Below the pieces are notes generated by a model that saw only the letters and a program-made list of their open reading frames with translations, was not told where the DNA came from and made no database searches. A program made the translations under genes and the position numbers. 64,000 bases of DNA from CBDHFQ01 sp965262565. Lineage in GTDB: Bacteria > Bacteroidota > Bacteroidia > J057. The stretch is from assembly GCA_965262565.1 (NCBI GenBank), contig CBDHFQ010000008.1, positions 124,001 to 188,000 on the forward strand, given 5' to 3'. Positions within the stretch are counted from its first letter, which is position 1. Each line of letters opens with the position of its first letter. This document shows positions 32,817-42,237 of this stretch, in pieces.

Positions 32817-35552
32817 ATGCGATTAACCCACACGAACATTCTAACTTTTAGTATTAGAAGACTATTAATGATTGTCCTTTTTATTCCTATCTATTTTTAT
32901 GGACAATCTCCTCAAGGAGTAAACTATCAAGCTATCCTCAAAGTAGATGGCAATGTCGTTGCTAATGAGGAAGTAGGAGTGAGAATAACGATTTCTCTAG
33001 GAGGGGTTGATGTGTATTCAGAGAGGCATGAAACGCAGGCGAATCAGGAAGGTCTTATTAATGTAGTCATTGGTCAAGGGATTCGAGAATCTGGCGATTT
33101 CTCAACGATAGATTGGGGAACTGGATTGCCGGCCATGCTGACAGTACAAGCCAATGTCTCCCAGGGAGGATTTGTAAGTCTGGGATCTCAAGAATTAGTT
33201 AGTGTTCCCTATAGTTTATATGCCACTACTGCTAAAACAGTGGAAGAAGATGCTACTGAGGATGCCGATGCCGACCCTGCAAATGAAATTCAGACGCTGA
33301 GTTTAAATGGTTCAAGGTTGAGTCTTTCATTGGGAGGGGGTGAAATCGATCTCCCTGGGTCGGGTATAGATGCAGATGCCGATCCCGAAAACGAGATACA
33401 AACCTTGAGTTTAGATGGAACACGATTGAGTTTGTCCTTAGGAGGAGGGGAAATTACCTTACCAACTGGTGGATCAGATGCTGATGCCGATCCTGAAAAC
33501 GAGATACAAACGTTGAGTTTAGATGGAACACGATTGAGTTTGTCCTTAGGAGGAGGGGAAATTACCTTACCAACTGGTGGATCAGATGCGGATGCTGATC
33601 CTGAAAACGAGATACAAACGTTGAGTTTAGATGGAACACGATTGAGTTTGTCCTTAGGAGGAGGGGAAATTACTTTACCAACTGGTGGATCAGATGCGGA
33701 TGCTGATCCTGCAAACGAGATACAAACCTTGAGTTTAGATGGAACACGATTGAGTTTGTCCTTAGGAGGAGGGGAAATTACTTTACCAACTGGTGGATCA
33801 GATGCGGATGCCGATCCTGCAAATGAAATCCAGACGATCAGCTTAAACGGGAATCGTCTAAGTTTATCTCTGGGAGGAGGAGAAATTGATCTTCCTACGG
33901 GGGGTGATGATGCGGATGCCGATCCTGCAAACGAAATCCAGACGATCAGCTTAAACGGGAATCGTCTAAGTTTATCTCTGGGAGGAGGCGAAATTGATCT
34001 TCCTACGGGGGGTGATGATGCGGATGCCGATCCTGCAAATGAAATCCAGACGATCAGCTTAAACGGGAATCGTCTAAGTTTATCTCTGGGAGGAGGTGAA
34101 ATTGATCTTCCTACGGGGGGTGATGATGCGGATGCCGATCCTGCAAATGAAATCCAGACGATCAGCTTAAACGGGAATCGTCTAAGTTTATCTCTGGGAG
34201 GAGGCGAAATTGATCTTCCTACGGGGGGGGATGATGCGGATGCCGATCCTGCAAACGAAATCCAGACGATCAGCGGGAATCGTCTAAGTTTATCCCTGGG
34301 AGGAGGCGAAATTGATCTTCCTACGGGGGGTGATGATGCGGATGCCGATCCTGAAAAAATCCAGACGATCAGCTTAAACGGGAATCGTCTAAGTTTATCT
34401 CTGGGAGGAGGCGAAATTGATCTTCCTACGGGGGGTGATGATGCGGATGCCGATCCTGCAAACGAAATCCAGACGATCAGCTTAAACGGGAATCGTCTAA
34501 GTTTATCCCTGGGAGGAGGCGAAATTGATCTTCCTACGGGGGGTGATGATGCGGATGCCGATCCTGAAAATGAGATACAAACATTGAGATTAAACGGAAC
34601 ACAATTAAGTCTTTCTTCTGGAGGAGGTGAGGTTGATTTAAGTGGCCTTGGTTCTTTATGGACGTTAAATGGTGCTAATGTTTACAGGTTTGGATTAGTA
34701 GGAATAGGGACCACTAACCCTCAAAGCGAGTTAGATGTAAGAGGCTCCATTCAAATTCTAGCTGAAGTACCAGAATTGAGAGGATTGAATTCTTTTGGAG
34801 AAAAATTTTATCTCACAGAGACTACAGGAGGAGGAGGGTTTGCAAGCTTTACTGGGTCAAATGGAAGTGAGAACATACGACTTACTGATGTAGATGGGAC
34901 CAATAATGGTTATATAGGTATATATAATGGAAATGGCGATTTGAGGGCAGAACAACTCATATTGAATTCTGGCCAAGGGTACCATGAATTATTTGGCCCA
35001 AATGGAAATTCTAATGTTCGCTTAACAACTTTAGCCGATAATAGCAATAATGGGTATATAGGTGTGGCGGATGCTGCTGGGGAACTAAGGGCAGGAATTT
35101 ATGTTGACGAACAAGGAAGAGGGGTTGTATTTAAAGATATTGATAACTTTAAAATGGATCATCCCAACGAACCTGGCAAAGAAATTTGGTATGCTGCCAT
35201 AGAAGGACCTGAGGCAGCTGCTTACGAACGCGGTACTTCTAATTTAGTCAACGGAGAAGCGATCATCTCATTTTCAGAGCACTTTAAGGTAGTAGCCAAT
35301 CCATCATCTATGACTGTCATGTTAACTCCATTAAGCGCTTCCTCTCTAGGTATGGCGGTGATTGAGAAAACTGAGAATGGATTCATTGTAAAAGAATTGA
35401 TGAATGGAAAAGGGAACTATCAATTTGACTGGGAAGTGAAATGTATCAGAAAAGGTTTTGAAGACTATAAAGTATTTAGAGATAAAAGTGAAACTCAAAG
35501 TACATATGCCAGAGGGAAAGCCTCCACAGCTAAACAGATGTCGAAACACTAA
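32817..35552 (+). CDS. Tail-fibre-like secreted protein with 13 tandem 36-residue repeats
   Basis: The 911-residue protein starts with a signal peptide (hydrophobic LLMIVLFIPIYFYG, cleavage near QSPQG). An N-terminal beta domain of about 115 residues is found in many Bacteroidota surface proteins (QGVNYQAILKVDG to VPYSLYATTAKTV). Residues 149-612 are 13 repeats of the form DADADPANEIQTxSLxGxRLSLSLGGGEIxLPTGG. The C-terminal part has phage tail-fibre-like segments (GIGTTNPQSELDVRG, IEGPEAAAYERG). The role is probably adhesion or surface structure. There is no typical type IX sorting domain at the end. The next gene overlaps its end. The function is inferred from architecture only. Confidence 0.8.
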   Translation: MRLTHTNILTFSIRRLLMIVLFIPIYFYGQSPQGVNYQAILKVDGNVVANEEVGVRITISLGGVDVYSERHETQANQEGLINVVIGQGIRESGDFSTIDWGTGLPAMLTVQANVSQGGFVSLGSQELVSVPYSLYATTAKTVEEDATEDADADPANEIQTLSLNGSRLSLSLGGGEIDLPGSGIDADADPENEIQTLSLDGTRLSLSLGGGEITLPTGGSDADADPENEIQTLSLDGTRLSLSLGGGEITLPTGGSDADADPENEIQTLSLDGTRLSLSLGGGEITLPTGGSDADADPANEIQTLSLDGTRLSLSLGGGEITLPTGGSDADADPANEIQTISLNGNRLSLSLGGGEIDLPTGGDDADADPANEIQTISLNGNRLSLSLGGGEIDLPTGGDDADADPANEIQTISLNGNRLSLSLGGGEIDLPTGGDDADADPANEIQTISLNGNRLSLSLGGGEIDLPTGGDDADADPANEIQTISGNRLSLSLGGGEIDLPTGGDDADADPEKIQTISLNGNRLSLSLGGGEIDLPTGGDDADADPANEIQTISLNGNRLSLSLGGGEIDLPTGGDDADADPENEIQTLRLNGTQLSLSSGGGEVDLSGLGSLWTLNGANVYRFGLVGIGTTNPQSELDVRGSIQILAEVPELRGLNSFGEKFYLTETTGGGGFASFTGSNGSENIRLTDVDGTNNGYIGIYNGNGDLRAEQLILNSGQGYHELFGPNGNSNVRLTTLADNSNNGYIGVADAAGELRAGIYVDEQGRGVVFKDIDNFKMDHPNEPGKEIWYAAIEGPEAAAYERGTSNLVNGEAIISFSEHFKVVANPSSMTVMLTPLSASSLGMAVIEKTENGFIVKELMNGKGNYQFDWEVKCIRKGFEDYKVFRDKSETQSTYARGKASTAKQMSKH
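33261..34652 (+). repeat. Tandem array of thirteen 102-108 base units inside the surface protein
   Basis: Units are 108 bases, except unit 10 (102), unit 11 (105) and the last (105); all indels are whole codons. Units 2-5 form one near-identical block (SLDGTR, EITLPTGGS) and units 6-12 another (SLNGNR, EIDLPTGGD), while units 1 and 13 are diverged. Near-identity at base level points to recent expansion or gene conversion. Unit 9 contains a run of eight G (34223-34230). Confidence 0.95.
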
Positions 35553-36105
35553 TTTTTATTGTCATCTTACGTTTCGCTCATCTTGTTCCCAGATCTTTTA
35601 TATATCCTTATTTATAATAGGGTTGCTTATAATACCATTGCAAAACTATAGCCAGGTTCAAATAGTTCGATCAGTTCTAGGGAGTGCCGGTGGGAGCGCT
35701 ACGAACGGAAATATTTCAATTACCCAACACATAGGTGAAACAGCTACCATTACGACTCTTCAAAGACAATCTATCTTAAGACAGGGGTTTTTACAACCTG
35801 AGAACATTCAAATAGTCCCAGAACCTCCTGAAGATTGTCAGCTTACTATTTACAATGTTATTACCCCAAATGGTGATGGGACCAACGATTTTCTCACCAT
35901 AGAAGGAATCTCCCTTTATCCTGATCATAAGGTGGTAGTGGTTGATAGATGGGGAAATATAGTGTTTGAACAAAGAAATTATAGGCAAAATTGGGCTGGC
36001 ACAAATAATGGAATTCCTTTGTCAGGAGGAACCTATTATGTGATTGTTAGGACAGGCACTAATCAGCTTGTTTGTAGAGGGAGTATTACTATTTTAAGGA
36101 AATAG
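35506..36105 (+). CDS. T9SS type B cargo protein (gliding-motility-associated C-terminal domain)
   Basis: The C-terminal 85 residues are a type B sorting domain of the gliding-motility-associated class: YNVITPNGDGTNDFLTIEGI, VVDRWGNIVFE, the NWAGTNNGIPLSGGTYYVIV core and a basic end. Before it lies a small domain QIVRSVLGSAGGSATNGNISITQHIGETA, common in Bacteroidota secreted proteins, and a signal-like helix (IFYISLFIIGLLIIPL). The start is uncertain: no ATG, GTG or TTG lies just before the helix. The nearest ATG is 35506, overlapping the preceding gene by 47 bases and giving an unusually long N-region; 35458 is an alternative. Translational coupling with the repeat protein is possible. Confidence 0.72.
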   Translation: MPEGKPPQLNRCRNTNFYCHLTFRSSCSQIFYISLFIIGLLIIPLQNYSQVQIVRSVLGSAGGSATNGNISITQHIGETATITTLQRQSILRQGFLQPENIQIVPEPPEDCQLTIYNVITPNGDGTNDFLTIEGISLYPDHKVVVVDRWGNIVFEQRNYRQNWAGTNNGIPLSGGTYYVIVRTGTNQLVCRGSITILRK

Positions 36106-37315
36106 AGAGAATGTTATATTCACAGAAATACATTTGTCAAATTTCCAATGGTTGTTTAAGCATACGTAGGTTCAAGATCGATGGCTTCTCTTAGAGGATA
36201 GGTAAAAACTATATATATAAATACAGGCAATAATGGGTCATACAGCCTAAATAAGCATTAATTCTTTATTGAGGGTGATAAAGGTAAAATGCTTGTAAAT
36301 CTGATTTTTAGCTTGATTTCTATTACATTTTTAGTCCGTACTTACCTTAAAAAAACAATCGCCCATCTGGGCGATTAATTCTTTAAATGATCCAATAATA
36401 AAATGATATTTGACTCAACAAATAGACGGTAAATAATCTCTTTAATATCAGCTTATCCAAAGATGTAATAAGCCACAACTGAACGATAATCAATAAAATG
36501 GGCAGCAATTTACAATAGCAAGAACTAGGATAATATGAGACTACTATGTAGCCTAAAAAGTAAATATTAGCAATTCCTGGACTTTTACAAGTGTCCTAAA
36601 TATAAGGAATAATATTTAATGATGATTTAATTCTAATGTAAAGAGAATTCCCCATTTCATCTGGAAATAGGTAGGGTGAGCTGAAAAAGAACTCTATATG
36701 ACTTCATAAAAAGAGGAAGGCATTAGTTTTTTATGATTTAGTTTTTGATACCTTCCACTTTCAATAATTAAAGAGATAAAAAAAGATGTAAGAAAATAAT
36801 CTCTATTCCTGTAAACTAGGAGGATTTTTTTTCACACCTCTGATGCAATGAAGTATTTTCCTCGAAGTCGATTGATTATTTAGGAATTTATCAACTCGAA
36901 GATCTCCAGGTATTTCGATGATAGGTATTTGTAGATTTCAATATTTTATAATACAGTTATAATTTAGAACAGTGTTAGGGTGTCTTTTACGAATATTGCC
37001 CGTATTTTATACATTGAACAATTTAGAGGTTTACAATTAAGAAAAGATGTAATGCGATTATGGGGATTGTCTCATTTTTACAATAGAGATTCGTTTATTT
37101 TAAAGAGTTGTTTATGTTGATTATAATTCAAATTTATTGAAGATAGAGGTTTCAATGAAACAGTCATTCTATCATTATTAATTTTTTTGCTACGTCTTTT
37201 CCGGCTATTTCAGACTAGATACCAGAAGTGTGATAATCATTATTAGAATGATGCTTAGATAAAAGTAGGAACATTTGTTGCTGCGTATAACAATAATCCC
37301 TAATTCGAGTCAATT
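36106..37315. other. 1.2 kb AT-rich region without a recognised gene
   Basis: Both strands are rich in stop codons, and no protein-like frame is visible. It contains a strong hairpin at 36357-36376, treated separately. I looked for tRNA folds and found none. The length is unusual for this gene-dense window. It may hold a small RNA, regulatory sequence for the large secreted protein gene downstream, or decayed genes. Confidence 0.55.
36357..36376. terminator. Bidirectional hairpin terminator
   Basis: AATCGCCC (36357-36364) and GGGCGATT (36369-36376) make a perfect 8-base stem with the loop ATCT. A run of A precedes it and a T-rich stretch follows, so it could end transcripts from either side. 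It lies 250 bases after the type IX cargo gene. Confidence 0.65.
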
Positions 37316-40300
37316 ATGGTCAGGAAGTGTATCTGGTTTTTGGATACCATACATACGCCCTTAGTCTCTTTCCTTTTTTGTTGTTACCTAATATCCAATG
37401 CTTCCATATATGCTATTGATCTACCTGAGCAATTTGAAGATGTAACCATTCTTAGTGAGCTTAGAGATCCTGCCAGTATGGCTTTTTCTCCAGATGGGAG
37501 ATTATTTTGGGGAGAACGGCTAACTGGAAATCTAAGGGTAGCCACATTCGATGGAGATCAGGATATATGGATCCCAAATCCACAGCCTTTCTACACCTTT
37601 AATGTTCCAACCCAGCGTCATCGTTCTTCTGGCTTAAGGGGATTTACGTTTGATCCTGATTTTCAGGAAAATGGATTTATTTATGCATTCTACATGAGTG
37701 ATAATCCAAGACACAATAAAGTCGTAAGAATTCAGGCTGATCCTTCTAATCCTGACCAGGCGATTCTGGGAAGTGAAACGGTATTAATAGACTTACCTTT
37801 TAATAAAAGTACCTCCAGCGGAAGCCATAATGGAGGAGATATGGCTTTCGGTCAGGATGGAAAATTGTATTTTACTACCGGTGATGGATGGGATGGTGGA
37901 GACCCCGTTCAAAGCCTTAACACCTTTACCGGAAAGCTGTTTAGAATTAACAAGGATGGTACTATCCCTAACGATAATCCATTTTACGAGCAAACAAATG
38001 GAGCATATCGAGCAATATATTGTTTAGGATTGAGGAATCCCTATACAATGTCTGTTCATCCTGAATCTGGAAATATCTATATAAACGATGCTGTAGGAGA
38101 TCATAAAGCAACCGTTTTTCAGGTGAAAGTTGGGGATTCAGATGAAGGTTTAAATTTTGCTCATGATGGTTATAATGGCATTGGTTTAAGAGCACCTACA
38201 TGGACTAATGTGTCTGTTAATAATATAAAGCTGGTAACTGGTGGTGCATGGTATCCTCAAAATGGATATTGGCCTGAGGAATATAAAGGAAATTATTTTG
38301 CAGCTTTGTGGGGGAGAAACGCATCCAGCTCCGGCGCATTGGTACGAATCACCTCAGAAGGAAATCTAAGTAAAGAGCTATTCGCAAGCAATGTAGTAGC
38401 TCCTCAGAGAAATAAGCCGGTAATGACAAAAATTGGCCCCGACTATAATCTTTATTTTATGCTTACAGATTATGAGACGGGACAAGCGGAAATTCATATG
38501 GTTCGCTATACAGGAGTTCCCAGAGTGGCCACCCCTCAATTTGATCCACCTTCTGGTCATTATCAAGATCCCATACAGGTTCGAATTACCTCTATCACCC
38601 CAAATGCAACCATCTACTATACGTTGGATGGAAGCACACCTTCAAATTCTTCTCAACTTTATTCACAACCGATTTTAGTAGATGGTTCGGTTACTATTCA
38701 GACCAGGGCATACGCTGAAGGGCTTGAAAAAAGTAATACAGGTATAGCAAGTTATACGATAGGTGAACGCCCCAATGTTCCTCCTGTAGCAGATGCTGGC
38801 CCGGATATTACTGCTACCGTTTTTCAAAGAGTAACACTCAATGGTACCAATTCTTATGATCCGGATGGAAATCCGCTGGATGCGAGTGAGTCGTGGGAAC
38901 AAATAAGTGGACCAGAGGTAAGGCTGCTAGATGCAGATGAAACCGTAGCGAATTTCACTCCTTCTCAACAAGGCCAATACGTGTTTCGCATTACTATTAC
39001 AGATCTACAAGGAGCTACAGATACAGATGATGTGATTGTGAACGTGGTAGAAGATATTCCCGACGTATTGGATAATTTGATTGCAAGATGGACCATGGAA
39101 GAAGGCGAGGGGAATTTGTTAAAGGATTATTCTGTTTATTCTCATGTGGGTCAATTAAATGGAGCTAATTGGTCGGAAGAAACCAAGGATGGAAGTAGTT
39201 TTTCTCTGGCTTTTGATGGAGTGGATGATAGAGTAGATATTGGTAATTTGGATGTGACGGGAAATGAAATGACGATTACTTTCTGGTATAAAGCAGATGA
39301 TTTTGGAGTTAGTGATGCCCGATTTATCTCTAAAGCTTCTGGGCAATTTGATGATGAGCATTTGTGGATGGTAAGTAGTTTAAATAGTGATAAGCTTAGG
39401 TTTAGGTTAAGGTCCAATGGGCAAACTACCACCTTGATTTCTCCTTCAGGTGTCTTACCGGTGGGGGAATGGACACATGTATCAGCTGTATATGATGGGA
39501 CTCAAATGAGATTATATACCAATGGAAATGAAGTAGCAAGAGCTAATAAAACAGGAAATATAGATTCCGATCCATTAGTGAAAGTTGCTATTGGAAATCA
39601 ACCCGGCGATGTTACTGGAGGAGTACGGCCGTTTGATGGTCTCATAGATGAAATGCGGATATATGGACGAGCACTTTCCGAAGTTGAAATTGCCAGTGTG
39701 AGGGATGCTTCCCCAGTAGCTATACAGGAACCCGTTCCCTCTAATGACGCTCCCCAAATTAATTGGCTTAGCCCGGAACCATATACAGTATTAAAGAAAG
39801 GAGACAGTACTTTGTTATCAGTGAATGCTCAAGATACGGATGGGACGATTGATAGGGTTGCATTTACCCTTAACGGGATTGTGGTAGAAGAAGACTTCGA
39901 TGCTCCTTATGAATATGTATGGACAGCAGTAGATTCAGGTACGTACGAATGGAAGGCATTTGCCTATGATGATAAGGAGGGAGTAGATAGTACAAGCACA
40001 TTAACGCTGGAAGTAGAAAGTATCCAGGAAGTGCCTGCACCAGATACCGTTCCGACTCCTACAGATAAGGTAAAGCCTGTAGTATGGTATACTTTCGAGG
40101 AAAACGAAGGTAATATTGTCCGAGATGTATCTGGTATAGGATCTCCAATAGATTTGGATGTTCCAATAGATGGGAATACAGAATGGGTAAAAGGCGGTCT
40201 TAAATTAGTTCGTCCTACTCTTTTAGCTGCTACTACAAGTTCAGAAAAAATAGTAAATGCTATTCAGGCAAGCCAAGAAATTACTTTGGAAGCCTGGATT

Positions 40301-41023
40301 ACTTCTTCCAGTTTGACCCAGGGAGGTCCCGCCAGAATATTGACCCTTTCCCATAATCCTTATCTGAGAAACGTAACCCTGGGTCAGAGTGGTACATCAT
40401 TTAATGCCCGATTGAGAACTACGCGTTCAGATCTTAACGGAAGGCCAGATATAAATACTTCTAATGGATTGGTAACTCAATCGTTAACTCATGTTGTCTT
40501 TACTAAAGATCAAGAAGGAAATGCATCTTTTTACGTCAACGGAAAACTGTCTCGTACCTTTCAGCGGCGAGGAGATTTTTCGAATTGGGACTCCTCATAT
40601 CGTTTAGGAGTCGGAAATGAATGGAGTGAAGACAGGCCCTGGTTAGGAACGCTATATGAATTAGCCATTTATGATCAGGCATTAGATGGTACAAGAATAG
40701 ATGAACTTTATCAAGCACAGCGCTATCAATTACCTGAAGAAACGGATAATCCTTTTAACGTTAATGAGGTAGCTCCTAAGAAGCGCATTATCGTTTATCC
40801 TAATCCAGCTTCAGAGGCCATAACGGTAGAGAGAGAATCGAGTGAGCGTAGAGCTGAATTAAGACTAACAGATCTTCATGGAAAAATGGTGATGCCTTTA
40901 ACCGTTATGAATGATAAAAAGATGTCCTTTGATATCCGTCATTTAAGTAAGGGGGTGTATTTTCTACAACTCAGAATAGACGCAGAAGTGATCAACAAAA
41001 AAATCTTGATTGAACGCCAATAG
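37316..41023 (+). CDS. Large T9SS-secreted protein: sugar-dehydrogenase-like propeller, PKD and LamG domains
   Basis: The 1235-residue multidomain protein begins with a signal peptide. Residues 35-400 form a beta-propeller of the glucose/sorbosone dehydrogenase type (PASMAFSPDGRLFWGER, GSHNGGDMAFGQDGKLYFTTGDG, CLGLRNPYTMSVHPESG), normally PQQ-dependent. Then come a chitobiase C-terminal-like domain (about 405-485, YYTLDGSTPS), a PKD-like domain (490-575, ADAGPDI), a LamG/concanavalin-like domain (585-770), an Ig-like domain (809-895), a second LamG-like domain (920-1120), and a type A sorting domain from 1159 (VYPNPASEAITV). It is probably a cell-surface carbohydrate-active oxidoreductase or binding protein. 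The substrate is unknown. Confidence 0.85.
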   Translation: MVRKCIWFLDTIHTPLVSFLFCCYLISNASIYAIDLPEQFEDVTILSELRDPASMAFSPDGRLFWGERLTGNLRVATFDGDQDIWIPNPQPFYTFNVPTQRHRSSGLRGFTFDPDFQENGFIYAFYMSDNPRHNKVVRIQADPSNPDQAILGSETVLIDLPFNKSTSSGSHNGGDMAFGQDGKLYFTTGDGWDGGDPVQSLNTFTGKLFRINKDGTIPNDNPFYEQTNGAYRAIYCLGLRNPYTMSVHPESGNIYINDAVGDHKATVFQVKVGDSDEGLNFAHDGYNGIGLRAPTWTNVSVNNIKLVTGGAWYPQNGYWPEEYKGNYFAALWGRNASSSGALVRITSEGNLSKELFASNVVAPQRNKPVMTKIGPDYNLYFMLTDYETGQAEIHMVRYTGVPRVATPQFDPPSGHYQDPIQVRITSITPNATIYYTLDGSTPSNSSQLYSQPILVDGSVTIQTRAYAEGLEKSNTGIASYTIGERPNVPPVADAGPDITATVFQRVTLNGTNSYDPDGNPLDASESWEQISGPEVRLLDADETVANFTPSQQGQYVFRITITDLQGATDTDDVIVNVVEDIPDVLDNLIARWTMEEGEGNLLKDYSVYSHVGQLNGANWSEETKDGSSFSLAFDGVDDRVDIGNLDVTGNEMTITFWYKADDFGVSDARFISKASGQFDDEHLWMVSSLNSDKLRFRLRSNGQTTTLISPSGVLPVGEWTHVSAVYDGTQMRLYTNGNEVARANKTGNIDSDPLVKVAIGNQPGDVTGGVRPFDGLIDEMRIYGRALSEVEIASVRDASPVAIQEPVPSNDAPQINWLSPEPYTVLKKGDSTLLSVNAQDTDGTIDRVAFTLNGIVVEEDFDAPYEYVWTAVDSGTYEWKAFAYDDKEGVDSTSTLTLEVESIQEVPAPDTVPTPTDKVKPVVWYTFEENEGNIVRDVSGIGSPIDLDVPIDGNTEWVKGGLKLVRPTLLAATTSSEKIVNAIQASQEITLEAWITSSSLTQGGPARILTLSHNPYLRNVTLGQSGTSFNARLRTTRSDLNGRPDINTSNGLVTQSLTHVVFTKDQEGNASFYVNGKLSRTFQRRGDFSNWDSSYRLGVGNEWSEDRPWLGTLYELAIYDQALDGTRIDELYQAQRYQLPEETDNPFNVNEVAPKKRIIVYPNPASEAITVERESSERRAELRLTDLHGKMVMPLTVMNDKKMSFDIRHLSKGVYFLQLRIDAEVINKKILIERQ

Positions 41024-41078
41024 AGGTTATTTCTGAATTTCGTATTATATTTACGATTCAACTTTTGAGATTGAGTCT

Positions 41079-41927
41079 ATGCCCAAGTTTATACTTGTTA
41101 CTATTTGGTTTTACGGGTTCATTTTTGCCCTTTCATCTATTCATGCACAAGAAAACACCATCACTATTATGACCTATAATATTCATTATGGAATAGGGAT
41201 GGATGGACAAAAGGATTTGAAGAGAATTGCCGAAGTGATTAAAAGGGAAAATCCAGATATTGTGGGCTTACAAGAAGTGGCTGACTTTAGCATGACGGCA
41301 GAGTTGGCGGGATTGGTTGGGATGGAAGGTGTGTTTGGTGCTTCCACTGAGAAAGAAATTCCCAATCTATATAACTTGTTGGGGCTTCCGGTTCCTCAAT
41401 CACAACTATTCTATGGAGATGCTATTCTGAGTAAACACCCATTTACATTTATTAAAAACCTATCTATTCCCAGTGCTAGTAGTAGCAGATATGAAGCTAT
41501 GTGTATAGAAGTGGATTTATCGGAGAAAATGGAGCAGAAGGCCACCATCAAATTTATTACTACGCACTTTGATTACTTACAAACCATCGGATCGGATATG
41601 GCTCGAAATGCTTCCGTAGAAGTGATTGAAAAGGCATTCTTTGAAGACTCGACAATGAGGGACTTTCCCGCTATACTGACAGGAGATCTCAATGCAACTC
41701 CCGACTCAGAACCTCTTCGATTATTACAGGATAAAGGATGGATATTGGAGGACTTGGGACAAGCTCTACCTACCGTACCCGTCGATCAACCTTCAAAACA
41801 AATTGATTATATATTGGTACGGCCCCAATATAGATGGAATATTCTGAAAGTTAAGGTATTAGATGAAACCATGGCCTCTGATCATTTACCAGTAGTAATG
41901 AGGTTGGAGTGCTTAGGATTGGAGTGA
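41079..41927 (+). CDS. Secreted endonuclease/exonuclease/phosphatase-family hydrolase
   Basis: The 282-residue protein has a signal peptide (cleavage near IHAQE) and an EEP fold. Visible motifs are MTYNIHYGIGMDG with the conserved Asn, IVGLQEVADF with the metal-binding Glu, FITTHFDY, ILTGDLNATPDSEP with the Asp-x-Asn pair, and the terminal SDHLPVVMRL with the catalytic Asp-His. It could act on nucleic acids, phospholipids or sugar phosphates outside the cytoplasm; the sequence does not decide. It follows the large secreted protein by 55 bases. Confidence 0.88.
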   Translation: MPKFILVTIWFYGFIFALSSIHAQENTITIMTYNIHYGIGMDGQKDLKRIAEVIKRENPDIVGLQEVADFSMTAELAGLVGMEGVFGASTEKEIPNLYNLLGLPVPQSQLFYGDAILSKHPFTFIKNLSIPSASSSRYEAMCIEVDLSEKMEQKATIKFITTHFDYLQTIGSDMARNASVEVIEKAFFEDSTMRDFPAILTGDLNATPDSEPLRLLQDKGWILEDLGQALPTVPVDQPSKQIDYILVRPQYRWNILKVKVLDETMASDHLPVVMRLECLGLE

Positions 41928-42237
41928 GATGACACAAAAAACCCAACTGCGGAGAAAAGAATCCACTAGTAGGTTCTGGGAAAGTTGCTCAATATTGCTG
42001 ATTACAGGTGCTGTATGTATTTCATCATTTATTGAAAGGCTAATTATCCTGCAAAATACATCCAGATAGTTGGAAAAGGTTAGCCAGGATCGGACGAACA
42101 TCAGGCAAACTGAATTCCAAAGGTCCAAATGAAGTAGATCGATTTTGATAATTTTGTCATTTTTTGCTTTTTCTGGTTATTATAGCTTTAACTGTTGAGG
42201 AAAGCTAAACGGTCGGGATTTTTTTTAAAAAAAAAGC
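41928..42237. terminator. Spacer between convergent genes, with hairpin and T8A9 run
   Basis: In the 310-base spacer, TAGCTTT (42183-42189) and AAAGCTA (42201-42207) form a 7-base stem. A run of eight T and nine A lies at 42219-42235, directly before the ackA stop. The gap between stem and T run is 11 bases, so this is not a classic terminator for the forward strand. The A run read on the other strand gives nine T just after ackA. No gene is visible. Confidence 0.35.

Noticed and set aside
33261..34652. Regular repeats as a CRISPR array
   Set aside because: The units are 108 bases without unique spacers and are translated in frame as part of a surface protein.
36169..36179. GGTTCAAGATC, resembling a tRNA T-loop
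   Set aside because: The flanking 5-base arms do not pair and no acceptor, D or anticodon stem can be drawn around it.
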